From JANYCD01 sp043738385 (lineage in GTDB: Bacteria; Pseudomonadota; Gammaproteobacteria; Burkholderiales; Rhodocyclaceae): a stretch of DNA of 64,000 nt. Within the stretch, counting starts at the first letter, position 1, and each line of letters begins with the position of its first letter. Location of the stretch: the NCBI GenBank assembly GCA_043738385.1, contig JAYUGL010000167.1:1-64000 (forward strand), written 5' to 3'. Positions 26,530 to 34,668 of this stretch are shown piece by piece. The position numbers and the translations under genes are program-made. The notes beneath the pieces are model-generated. The model saw nothing but the letters and a program-made list of their open reading frames with translations, did not search any database and was not told the origin of the DNA.

Positions 26530-27353
26530 GAGTCGCTTTCCTTGTCGAGACGGTTGTATTCAGGTTCGCGCTTCTCGAGCGCAGCGTTGACGCCCTCAGG
26601 CAAGTCAGCCCCATGATAAAGCGCCGCTGCACCCCAGAAGCTGGTGTTCATGGAGGTGATCAAATCCATGTGCCAACTCTGTCGAAGCTGATGTTTGGTG
26701 GCCTCCAGCGCCAGGCGCGAATATTTCGCGATCCTTGCGGCCAGTTCGACAGCGGCGGGAATCAACTGCTCGTGCTCGACCACACGGTTAACAAGGCCCA
26801 TGCTCAATGCCCGTTCGGCGTCGATGAGATCCCCGGTAAATGCGAGCTCGGCGGCCAGACCGGACCCAATCAGGCGAGGCAGGAAGTAACTGCCGCCATT
26901 GCCGGGGTTCAATCCGAGCTTGATATAGGTTTCGCCCATCTTGGCCTTTTTGGAAGCGATGCGCATGTCACAGGCAAGCGCAAAGTCGAAGCCGCCGGCG
27001 GTAGCACCACCGTTGATGGCCGCGATGATGGGCAGACGACACGTCACCAGGCGCTGCGTGACAGGAAACAGAACACGGGCGTTGTAGGGCTCATGTTCCA
27101 CTTGCAGACGCTCTTCCAGGAAATGCTTGAACCCATGGAGATCAGCGCCAGCGCAAAATTGCTTGCCCGCACCGGTGATGATCAGTACGCGAACGCGCAT
27201 ATCCGATTCCAGTACGGCAAGCGTGGCGAGGAGATCTCGCGCCATTTCGGGGACGACTCCGTTGCCGGACTCGGGCCGATTCAGCGTCAACATGACGACG
27301 CCATCCGCCACCGTCTCGTAATAGACGGTTTCGAGTTCTACCCGGTTGCTCAT
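26526..27353 (-). CDS. Enoyl-CoA hydratase/isomerase family protein
   Basis: A 275-residue crotonase with the oxyanion-hole segments QFCAGADLHGF (about 63-73) and NGGATAGGFDFALACD, followed by LGLNPGNGG. The ATG at 27353 has AGGAAAG seven bases upstream; the frame stays open upstream but only antisense to other sequence. Expected role is hydration of an unsaturated CoA ester or a related crotonase reaction in degradation of the ring-opened acid. It sits between a thiolase and an amidohydrolase with overlapping stop/start codons. Confidence 0.9.
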   Translation of the reverse strand: MSNRVELETVYYETVADGVVMLTLNRPESGNGVVPEMARDLLATLAVLESDMRVRVLIITGAGKQFCAGADLHGFKHFLEERLQVEHEPYNARVLFPVTQRLVTCRLPIIAAINGGATAGGFDFALACDMRIASKKAKMGETYIKLGLNPGNGGSYFLPRLIGSGLAAELAFTGDLIDAERALSMGLVNRVVEHEQLIPAAVELAARIAKYSRLALEATKHQLRQSWHMDLITSMNTSFWGAAALYHGADLPEGVNAALEKREPEYNRLDKESDS

Positions 27354-27364
27354 GATGTTCTTTC

Positions 27365-28543
27365 CTAGTTGGCCTTTTGCAGGATCGTGGTCACGGCCAG
27401 CGCATACATTCCGCCCAGCCAACCGCCACCATTCACCGCCATGCCGAGACGCGCGCCTGCCACTTGCCGGCTGCCGGCGCGCCCGCGTAACTGCATGCAT
27501 ATCTCGACCACTTGGGCACAACCGGTCGCGCCCAGCGGGTGTCCGCGGCTGAGTAAGCCACCACTGACGTTGACGGGATGGGCACCGCCCAGAGCGGTCG
27601 CGCCGCGCCGCAGCAGATGATGGGCCTGGCCTTCTTCGCAAAGACCGATCTCGGAATACTGAAGCAACTCCGCCGGCGCCGCCGCATCGTGCAGTTCGAA
27701 AAGGTCAAGATCGCCGGGGCCAACGCCCGCTTCGGCGTAGGCGGCAGCCGCTGCTCCGACGACAGGGCTTTTTGGATGGTTCTTTCCCTGGCCGGCGATT
27801 TGCGATGTCACCAGATGCACCAAGTCTCCCTTGAGGCGGCGTGCGTATTCCTCCGAACACACCACGAGTGCCGCAGCACCGTCGGTCGTTGGAGAACACA
27901 TGGGCAGCGTCAGGGGTGAAACAATCATGCGCGCCGCCAGCACTTCCTCGACGGTCTGCGGCTTGCGCAAATGAGCCAGCGGATTCAGCGCCGCATGATT
28001 GCGGTTCTTGACGGCAACCAGGGCAAAGTCACTCGGATGCGCTTGATATCGGTCAAGGAAGGCTTGCGCCTCGCCCGCGTAGTAGTCCATGAGGATCGAG
28101 TTGGTTGCGAGTTTCCCTGGCTCCGATTCGCCGATTTCCTCGATGTCGGTGGATCCGCGCAATGCGTTGAAGGGCCGCGACTTGTCGGGGTGGTTCAGTT
28201 GTTCAACACCCACCACCAGCACGACTTCCGCACGCCCGCCGCTGATCGCCTCGAATGCAAGGTTCAGCGCCGAACCGCCCGAGGCACAGGCATTCTCGAC
28301 ATTGATGAGTGGCACACTACTCAGTGCGTGATAGCGCAGCGCAATCTGGCCGCGAATCATCTCCTGCTGTGAGACGATACCTGCCGCCGCATTGCCGAAG
28401 AAAATTTTGTCGACGTCTTCCAGGGGCACGCCGGCATCGGCCATGGCTTCATCAATCGCCGCGACCGCTAGGCTGCGAACACCGCGGCCCAACTGCTTTC
28501 CGAACGGCGTCATTCCGACGCCGGCAATCATTACCTTGTTCAC
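27365..28543 (-). CDS. SCP2-type thiolase (acetyl-CoA C-acyltransferase)
   Basis: A 392-residue thiolase with the nucleophile in NVENACASGG (Cys86) and the His in SRGHPLGATG (about 340). The second active-site Cys of classical thiolases is replaced in the C-terminal VNGGGWLGG, as is usual for SCP2-like enzymes. It would cleave a 3-oxoacyl-CoA at the end of a beta-oxidation round. It starts with GTG preceded by AAGGAT. Its gene follows the AMP ligase by two bases. Confidence 0.9.
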   Translation of the reverse strand: MNKVMIAGVGMTPFGKQLGRGVRSLAVAAIDEAMADAGVPLEDVDKIFFGNAAAGIVSQQEMIRGQIALRYHALSSVPLINVENACASGGSALNLAFEAISGGRAEVVLVVGVEQLNHPDKSRPFNALRGSTDIEEIGESEPGKLATNSILMDYYAGEAQAFLDRYQAHPSDFALVAVKNRNHAALNPLAHLRKPQTVEEVLAARMIVSPLTLPMCSPTTDGAAALVVCSEEYARRLKGDLVHLVTSQIAGQGKNHPKSPVVGAAAAAYAEAGVGPGDLDLFELHDAAAPAELLQYSEIGLCEEGQAHHLLRRGATALGGAHPVNVSGGLLSRGHPLGATGCAQVVEICMQLRGRAGSRQVAGARLGMAVNGGGWLGGMYALAVTTILQKAN

Positions 28544-28545
28544 GA

Positions 28546-30135
28546 TTATCCTTTCTTGGGCAATTGCGGTCCGCCGCCACCGATACGTCCTTCATATCCC
28601 TTCCAATAGGTCTCGCGAATCTCTCGGCGCATGACCTTGCCGTAGCCGCTGACCGGAAGTGCATCAACAAAATCCACACTCTTCGGTTTTTTGTAGCCGG
28701 CCATGTGACGCCCGCAGTGTTCGATTATTTCCTCTGCCGTCACCTGCATTCCAGGCTGCCGGACAACCACCGCATGAACCGCCTCGCCCCAGTATTCATG
28801 GGGAATGCCGAACACCACCACGGTAGCGACCGCCGGGTGCAAAACGATGACCTCTTCCACCTCGCGTGGATAGACATTGTTGCCGCCGCTGATGATCATG
28901 TCTTTGGCGCGATCGAGCAGGAACAGGTATCCCTTGTCGTCAAACATGCCGATGTCGCCGGTATGCAACCAGCCGTTGCGCATGGCTTCCGCCGTGGCTT
29001 CCGGATTGTTCCAGTAGCCGGCCATGACAATATCGCCGCGAGCAACAACTTCTCCCGCTTGCCCAGGCGGCAATTCATTATCGTTTTCGTCAACGCAGTG
29101 TGCCTCGACATCGGTGCGTATGCTTCCCGCCGAACCAATACGTGGGTCATTCATGTTGAGCAATCGCGAGTGTTCGGCAGCGTTCATTCCGGTAATCGTG
29201 ATCGGCGCTTCGCCCTGTCCATAGATCTGGGCGAATACCGGTCCAAAAGCCTTGATGGCATTGCGCAGATGCTCGACATAGATCGGCGCACCGCCGTAGC
29301 AAATCGCGCGCAGGCTGGAAAGATCGTAGGTGCCGGGTTTGAACTCTTCCAGCATCTTGATGATCTGCGTAGGGGCAAGGAAAGCAATCTTTGATGCCTT
29401 CATGCGTTCGATCATGGCGAACAGGACATCCGGCTCAAAGCTCTTGCTTTCCAGAACAGCATTCGTTGCGCCGCGTGCGACGACGGGTAGAGCAACGATA
29501 CCGCTGCCATGCGACATCGGCGCAGCGTGGATCACGACCTCGCCGGGCTGGATGTTGTAGACATCGGCGAGGTAGTTCATCACCACCACGCGGATGGTGC
29601 GATGGGTCCAGATCGCACCCTTCGGCCGTCCGGTGGTGCCCGAGGTGTAGAACAACCAGCTGGGATCGGTGGCCAGGACGTCCACGGGCGCCGCAAGACT
29701 TGCGCCCGGATTGAGTAGCGTGTCGTACAACGATGCGCCCTCGGCGGGCTCCAGGCAGACGCGGTGTTCGAGGCCGGAGAACTCGGCGATATGTTCGACG
29801 ATGCCGTCCTGATATTCCGCGCCGTGCACCAAAACCTTCGCGCCGGAATTGGAAACAATGTAAGCCATTTCCCGCGCGTGGAGCCGTGCATTGACCGGGA
29901 CCACCACCAGCCCGGCGGCGAAGCAGCCATAGATGGTTTCGAGAATTCGCGGACTGTTCGCGAGACAGAAGGCCACCCGGTCGCCCGCCTTCAGGCCGAG
30001 CGACAGCAGATTGCCACCAATCGAAAGGGCCCGCGCGTAAAACTCGCGATAGGTGATCTGCTCGGCGCCATGCACCAGCGCGAGCGTCTCCGCATGCTGC
30101 CGTGCGGATTTTTGCAAGAATGCGCAGGTATTCAT
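28546..30135 (-). CDS. AMP-dependent acyl-CoA ligase (second)
   Basis: A 529-residue adenylate-forming ligase. FYTSGTTGRPKGAIW is near residue 165, an atypical IYGQGEAPITITGM block replaces the usual YGMTE, GWLHTGDIG is near 405 and GYGKVMRREIRE carries the catalytic Lys. It resembles long-chain or aryl/alicyclic acid CoA ligases; the substrate is probably the ring-opened acid or a later intermediate. The ATG at 30135 lies just after the stop of the DUF35 gene; an in-frame GTG 39 bases upstream overlaps that gene. Confidence 0.9.
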   Translation of the reverse strand: MNTCAFLQKSARQHAETLALVHGAEQITYREFYARALSIGGNLLSLGLKAGDRVAFCLANSPRILETIYGCFAAGLVVVPVNARLHAREMAYIVSNSGAKVLVHGAEYQDGIVEHIAEFSGLEHRVCLEPAEGASLYDTLLNPGASLAAPVDVLATDPSWLFYTSGTTGRPKGAIWTHRTIRVVVMNYLADVYNIQPGEVVIHAAPMSHGSGIVALPVVARGATNAVLESKSFEPDVLFAMIERMKASKIAFLAPTQIIKMLEEFKPGTYDLSSLRAICYGGAPIYVEHLRNAIKAFGPVFAQIYGQGEAPITITGMNAAEHSRLLNMNDPRIGSAGSIRTDVEAHCVDENDNELPPGQAGEVVARGDIVMAGYWNNPEATAEAMRNGWLHTGDIGMFDDKGYLFLLDRAKDMIISGGNNVYPREVEEVIVLHPAVATVVVFGIPHEYWGEAVHAVVVRQPGMQVTAEEIIEHCGRHMAGYKKPKSVDFVDALPVSGYGKVMRREIRETYWKGYEGRIGGGGPQLPKKG

Positions 30136-30145
30136 CGCGTGTTCA

Positions 30146-30547
30146 CTAAGACTTGGCGTGTTTGAACCAGGCACACGCGCGTCGCTCTATCTGCTGCGGA
30201 GGCACCGGCGCGAACTCGACGCTGTCGTCGCACTTGTAGCTTTGCCAGTCACCATCCGGGTCGGCTACCAACCGCGCCAGCAACTGAACACCTTCTTCGA
30301 GTTTGATGACGCCAAGCGCATAGGGCAGGTCTTGCTCGAAACCCTCGGGGGCTCCCACGCGCAAGACCGTAAAGCTGTGCAGCACTCCCCGCCCGGCGGA
30401 CTTGTGCCAGCCCAGCGAAAGCGATTGGCAATGCGGGCAGGCGTGACGCGGATACAGGTTAAGTCCGCTGCAGTCATTGCACTTCTGCACCAGCAATTCG
30501 CCGCGGGTCAGGCCCGCGCGAAATTCGTCACGAATCGGGTTGCTCAT
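30146..30547 (-). CDS. DUF35 OB-fold/zinc-ribbon acyl-CoA-binding protein
   Basis: A 133-residue protein with an N-terminal zinc ribbon (Cys23, Cys26, Cys37, Cys40) and an OB fold (SAGRGVLHSFTVLR). DUF35 proteins partner with thiolase-fold enzymes, for example ChsH2 with the steroid aldolase Ltp2, where they bind and position the acyl-CoA. Its ATG overlaps the stop of the thiolase-like gene by one base, so a complex with that protein is the natural reading. Confidence 0.85.
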   Translation of the reverse strand: MSNPIRDEFRAGLTRGELLVQKCNDCSGLNLYPRHACPHCQSLSLGWHKSAGRGVLHSFTVLRVGAPEGFEQDLPYALGVIKLEEGVQLLARLVADPDGDWQSYKCDDSVEFAPVPPQQIERRACAWFKHAKS

Positions 30548-31776
30548 TATTTTCCTCCCTTTGCGGCCCGCTCAAGGAGCAGTACCTGCGCATCCATGTA
30601 GCTGCCACCGGAGCCGCCGACGACGCAGCGCTGCACACCTGGTATCTGGCGTTCAGGTTCGGCCCGCCACAGCAATTGGCGTACGCCTTCGACCAGCAAG
30701 GCGGTACCGCCGCCCACGCCAGTGTGGCCGGCCGACAACATGCCACCATTGGTGTTGCAGGGCAGCTTGCCGCCAGGGTCGGCGACACCGGAAGCAAACC
30801 AGCGCGCACCCTCACCGGGCTTGCAGAACCCCAGGCCCTCCACGGCACTGGTGATCACGGCGGTATAGGTGTCGTAGATCTGGGCGATCTGCGCATCCTC
30901 GGGACCCCAGCCTGACTGCTCGTAAGCGCGTTTGGCCGCCGTGGCCCAACCCAGCGCACCAAGATCGGGCTCCTGGCCTATGCTGTAGTGGCTAACGCAG
31001 CCGCCCGAGCCCGCTACCCGCACCGTGGTGTCCAGACCGCGCTGCTTGGCGTTTTCGGCACTGGTCATCACAAAGGCCACCGCGCCGTCTGCCAGCATTG
31101 GACACTCCAGGGCATGCAAGGGATCAGCGACCATTTTTGAGGCCAGCACCTTTTCCACGGTCAAGGGTTTACCGTAGTACATGGCATTCGGATTGAGCTG
31201 GGCCCACTTGCGCAAGGTCACGCAGACCGAGGCCATGGCCTCGGGGCTCGATTGGGTCGCGTGCATGTAGCGCCGTGTGATCAAGGCGCCGATGGCATTG
31301 AACTGCAGGCCCGTGGGCATCTCCCATTCGTTGGGGATGCCGTACTTGCTGAGCATGTTCACCATCGCGTTCACGTCGGCCGAGCCCCAGCGCTCGCACT
31401 GCAAGACCAGCACAGTACGTGCGTGGCCGGAGGCGATCAGGCCCGAGGCAATGCGCACCGCGTTATCGCTGGTGGAGCCGCCAGAATGCACCATAAAGTT
31501 CGACTTCAGGTGCCCGATCAATCCCAGTTCTTCAGTCATGCGCGAGAAGATGAGGTCGGCCTGGTCGACAGCAGAGTGCAAACATGGGATCAGCAAAATC
31601 GTGTCGACATCGCGCGGCACCATTTGCGCATCGGCCAGTGCGCGCAAAGCGACGTGGGTGAGATCGCCAATAAAATCGCGATCAGGGTAGCGTCCGGAAG
31701 GCAGCTCGCCGATGCCAATGAACACCGGGTCGTTAGGTGATTTTGCGTTTACATTCATGGGCCAGGTGTCACTCAT
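30547..31776 (-). CDS. Thiolase-like (SCP-x/Ltp2-type) protein lacking the nucleophilic Cys
   Basis: A 409-residue thiolase-fold protein. Where thiolases have the Cys nucleophile, this one reads VHSGGSTSDN (about residues 96-105), and the usual GHP motif is GHTGVGGG. CVVGGSGG near the C-terminus is kept. Loss of the Cys and coupling to a DUF35 gene resemble the Ltp2-type aldolases that cleave side chains by retro-aldol chemistry rather than thiolysis. Its start overlaps the MaoC gene by eight bases. Activity as an aldolase is inferred. Confidence 0.8.
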   Translation of the reverse strand: MSDTWPMNVNAKSPNDPVFIGIGELPSGRYPDRDFIGDLTHVALRALADAQMVPRDVDTILLIPCLHSAVDQADLIFSRMTEELGLIGHLKSNFMVHSGGSTSDNAVRIASGLIASGHARTVLVLQCERWGSADVNAMVNMLSKYGIPNEWEMPTGLQFNAIGALITRRYMHATQSSPEAMASVCVTLRKWAQLNPNAMYYGKPLTVEKVLASKMVADPLHALECPMLADGAVAFVMTSAENAKQRGLDTTVRVAGSGGCVSHYSIGQEPDLGALGWATAAKRAYEQSGWGPEDAQIAQIYDTYTAVITSAVEGLGFCKPGEGARWFASGVADPGGKLPCNTNGGMLSAGHTGVGGGTALLVEGVRQLLWRAEPERQIPGVQRCVVGGSGGSYMDAQVLLLERAAKGGK

Positions 31777-32263
31777 TACCCGTTCCTTTTTGTGTTTGGC
31801 GCCGCGCCAGCATAATCTGCAGGAATGTCATGACTTCTTCCTCCTTTTGATTGCGTACTGAATAGTTGACATGCAAGGTGCCGTATTTCGGATTGCTTCC
31901 GGCACTGAGTTCGACAACCTCGGCATGGACCTTAACGGTATCGCCCGGGAGCACCGGCTTCAATGCGCGCAGGCTCTTGATCTCCAACAATGCGACGATC
32001 GCGTTGCCGTAAAAACCACTCATCCCTACCAGCCCGACCGCGATGGCGAAGGTCAGCGGGCCGTGTGCGATCCGCGTGCCAAAGCGGGTGGATTTTCCAA
32101 ATTCTTCGTCAATGTGCAGCGGATAATAATCGCCGGTCAGTCCAGCGAAGGTCGTCAGGTCGCCAATGTCCACCGTGCGTCCGCGCGTCACCATCAAATC
32201 GCCAAGGATGAAATCGTCGAAAGCCTTATCTTGCGGATCGTTCAAAGTGCGTCCAGCACGCAT
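31769..32263 (-). CDS. MaoC-like hotdog-fold dehydratase/hydratase
   Basis: A 164-residue hotdog protein with the R-hydratase signature GDYYPLHIDEEFGKSTRFG (catalytic Asp and His) followed by RIAHG. It likely hydrates an enoyl-CoA. It is the first gene of the ten-gene catabolic operon. The ATG at 32263 is preferred over an upstream in-frame start because the latter would be translated through the operator at 32275. Short gaps or overlaps with the following genes support co-transcription. Confidence 0.87.
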   Translation of the reverse strand: MRAGRTLNDPQDKAFDDFILGDLMVTRGRTVDIGDLTTFAGLTGDYYPLHIDEEFGKSTRFGTRIAHGPLTFAIAVGLVGMSGFYGNAIVALLEIKSLRALKPVLPGDTVKVHAEVVELSAGSNPKYGTLHVNYSVRNQKEEEVMTFLQIMLARRQTQKGTGNE

Positions 32264-32274
32264 GTTCTTCCCCC

Positions 32275-32290
32275 AAACAATCATTTGTTT
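32275..32290. promoter_or_regulatory. TetR-type operator before the ten-gene catabolic operon
   Basis: AAACAATCATTTGTTT, twelve of sixteen positions symmetrical, lies 12 bases before the MaoC start. It differs from the perfect palindrome at 19738 at only two central positions, so one regulator probably controls both operons. Confidence 0.6.
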
Positions 32291-32420
32291 AAGCAAGTTA
32301 GGATACCTGAGACAGGACTGCCACGTCAACTTGGGTAAGGCGGCGTAACGGGCGTCGCGGGTGCGAGACTGAACTTAATAGTACGGTGCGGAATGTCGAA
32401 AGCCGCGTGCTTTTTTTCAG

Positions 32421-33098
32421 TCAAACGGACTTCGTTGATGGCTGGTTCGCGGTGGTTTTTTTGTGCTTTCTCGTTTGCGCTGCGGCGTCCGATGGCGCAG
32501 ATTCATACCCGCCAGCACACAAGCCGTGCAGCAGATAATCTGCAAGCTTTTCACCAATTTCCTCGGCTCCGGCAGGCCCGTGCGGTGAGTACCATTCCGG
32601 TGTCCAATTGAGGGCGCCCAGAATCGTGAATACCGCGATCCGGCCATCAATCTTGGGGCTGAAATCCCCATTTTTGATGCCGTCATCCATGATTCTCTCG
32701 AAAATCTTCTGGTAGCGACGGCGTTTGTCCCTGGCACGTGGAAGATTCTGCTCGCTGAGAAAGCGCCATTGGTGGAACACCACGAGTGCGCGCTCCGGGT
32801 TTTCGGCGGCAACAGCAACGTGCGCCTTGATCGCAGTACGCATGCGCAGCGCGGCGGACTCTGTCGACGCGGCAAGCGGCCCTTCGATTGCGAGGAATCT
32901 TTCGATGCCGGATTCGACAAGTTCGACGAGCAAGGTTTCCTTGCCGTCGATGTGCGCATAGAGGCTGCCGGGCAACATGGCCACGGCGTTGGCGATATCG
33001 CGCATCGTCGTGCCCGGATAGCCCTGCGTGCTGAAAAGCCGCATTGCTGCCTCGAGAATGGCTTCCCGCGGGTGGAGCGAGTCTTGTGGTGCGCTCAT
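32421..33098 (-). CDS. TetR/AcrR family transcriptional regulator
   Basis: A 225-residue regulator. The helix-turn-helix covers about residues 10-60 (REAILEAAMRLFSTQGYPGTTMRDIANAVAMLPGSLYAHIDGKETLL), followed by an all-helical ligand domain of the type that often binds acyl-CoA esters. The C-terminus is Lys/Gln-rich. The ATG at 33098 begins the fold; earlier in-frame starts add unrelated sequence. It is the only regulator in the catabolic region, and ACAA-type palindromes lie before four units including its own, so it is the likely repressor of the regulon. Confidence 0.9.
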   Translation of the reverse strand: MSAPQDSLHPREAILEAAMRLFSTQGYPGTTMRDIANAVAMLPGSLYAHIDGKETLLVELVESGIERFLAIEGPLAASTESAALRMRTAIKAHVAVAAENPERALVVFHQWRFLSEQNLPRARDKRRRYQKIFERIMDDGIKNGDFSPKIDGRIAVFTILGALNWTPEWYSPHGPAGAEEIGEKLADYLLHGLCAGGYESAPSDAAAQTRKHKKTTANQPSTKSV

Positions 33099-33255
33099 TT
33101 GAAAATGATTGTCATAAAAATAACCGACATCGTGGATGTAGCGAGACCACGCTGGATAAACCAACGCACAACGCGTATCGATCCTTGATCTCTCGCACCA
33201 CAACGCGGCTCAAATACGTGATGATTTCAGATTATAACGGACTCTCCCAGACGTA

Positions 33256-33273
33256 AAACAAACGCTTGCAAGC
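33256..33273. promoter_or_regulatory. Operator-like site upstream of the TetR gene
   Basis: AACAAACGCTTG here is identical to 12 bases of the palindrome at 16191 and runs into GCTTGCAAGC, itself a perfect 10-base palindrome. It suggests autoregulation of the TetR gene. Confidence 0.4.
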
Positions 33274-33342
33274 ACTGCCGTCGCTTAGTAATCAGCATCC
33301 CAAGTCCTTCTTGCCTGATTTGGATCGACCAAAGTAGGGCAC

Positions 33343-34521
33343 TTACCACCGGCTGGCCATGCTTGCCATTTGGATGACCAAGGCCAGCAGCGCGAGCCAG
33401 ATCAGCGTGGCACCCATCGCGCGCAAGCGCCCCAGGTTATACGTCAAGCGGAAAGCGCCCCAGGCGCCGACCACCCACAGCACGCTCATGAGCCAGACCA
33501 GCGCGGCGAGCGTCGCCATGCCGATCGTCGGGCCCTGCATCGTGCTGTCCAGCAGTGTCTGTGCCAGCAGGGCGCGCTCAGCGAGTGGCTGCGGCAACCG
33601 GAAAATGGCGAGGTATCGGGTAAACACCTCGGCATCGACCAACTGCGCGCCCAGCACAATCATCAGCGCCCCCGCACAGAAACCTAGCCACGCGCCACCG
33701 TAGATGTAGGAGAAGATCAGCGTTACCTGCCGGAATTCAGTACGTGCGCCGCACAATCGCCATGCCAGGGTCAGCGGTACCGACACCAGTGTGATCAGGA
33801 TCAGGCCAAACAGCACGCCGACAAGGAGCCAGGAGATGGCGTCCGATACGCCGACACCGATGACCAGGGCAAGGTTTCCCAGCAGCAGGCAGGCGAAAAG
33901 GAACAGGAAGGCGCGCACATGATCGAGGGTGCGCCCGGTCTGGCGCCGCGCAATCAGGCGCCGTGGATGCGTCGCCAACTCCAGCATGTCGAGAGCGAAG
34001 CGCGAAAACACATCCATCGCCTCGCTGTTGCCAGAAGGCGATGGCGGCGCTTCCGTCTCGATGGCAAATTGCGCTTGCAGGCTGCCAATCAAGCGGTTGG
34101 CATCGTCGCGCCAACGCGATTCCATCAACTCGACGGCCTGGCAACGCGAGAAGGCCTGTAGTGACGTCGGCAGCGCCTCGGCTGGCGGCATTTTTGCTCC
34201 AGCGACCAGTATTGGAATCACCGGCACCTCAGCGCGAAACGCTGCTTCGATCTCGAGGCGCACAAAGTCGCCCTGGTCGTCCAGCCGACGCCTGCCCTGA
34301 GAGTCGCGTGCATCGGCCCAGTCGGGGCCGACCACGGCGAGAACCACGGTCGAGACGCTGATCGCGCTATTGATGGCATCGGCGAAATCCGCGCCGGCGA
34401 TGATCGAATCGTAGTCGCGAAACACGCGCTGCGGGCCGAAGTACTGCTCCAGCTGGTCGGCGAGCCGGCCGGTGGCGCTCAACGCGTCCTGCCGCCGGTA
34501 GGATAGAAATATGTCGGACAT
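33343..34521 (-). CDS. TIR-domain protein with polytopic membrane domain
   Basis: A 392-residue protein. The N-terminal TIR domain (residues 1-150) begins MSDIFLSYRRQDALSATGRLADQLE and contains VFRDYDSI and the predicted catalytic Glu in DFVRLEIEAAF. Bacterial TIR domains often consume NAD+ or make signalling nucleotides from it. After a linker, about five or six membrane helices (residues about 205-390) anchor it. It lies 147 bases after the redox cluster on the same strand. The head closely resembles the TIR domains at 44918, 46732 and 50494. Confidence 0.85.
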   Translation of the reverse strand: MSDIFLSYRRQDALSATGRLADQLEQYFGPQRVFRDYDSIIAGADFADAINSAISVSTVVLAVVGPDWADARDSQGRRRLDDQGDFVRLEIEAAFRAEVPVIPILVAGAKMPPAEALPTSLQAFSRCQAVELMESRWRDDANRLIGSLQAQFAIETEAPPSPSGNSEAMDVFSRFALDMLELATHPRRLIARRQTGRTLDHVRAFLFLFACLLLGNLALVIGVGVSDAISWLLVGVLFGLILITLVSVPLTLAWRLCGARTEFRQVTLIFSYIYGGAWLGFCAGALMIVLGAQLVDAEVFTRYLAIFRLPQPLAERALLAQTLLDSTMQGPTIGMATLAALVWLMSVLWVVGAWGAFRLTYNLGRLRAMGATLIWLALLALVIQMASMASRW

Positions 34522-34668
34522 GTCGAGGGCCTCCTGACGCTGATTGCTGCGGCGCGAATGGCATGAAAGTCGAATCCATCACGGCGCTTCCCGCGTTATG
34601 AAACCCCCGCTGCATCCGTTACTTGATGGTGCCGCGCTGCGTGCCGGACGCCATCAAAAACCGTGCGA

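Noticed and set aside
19826..32263. Steroid-degradation cluster
   Set aside because: The Ltp2/DUF35-like pair would fit, but no ring-cleavage genes such as KstD, HsaC or KshA are present, whereas the diketone hydrolase points to bicyclic terpenoids.
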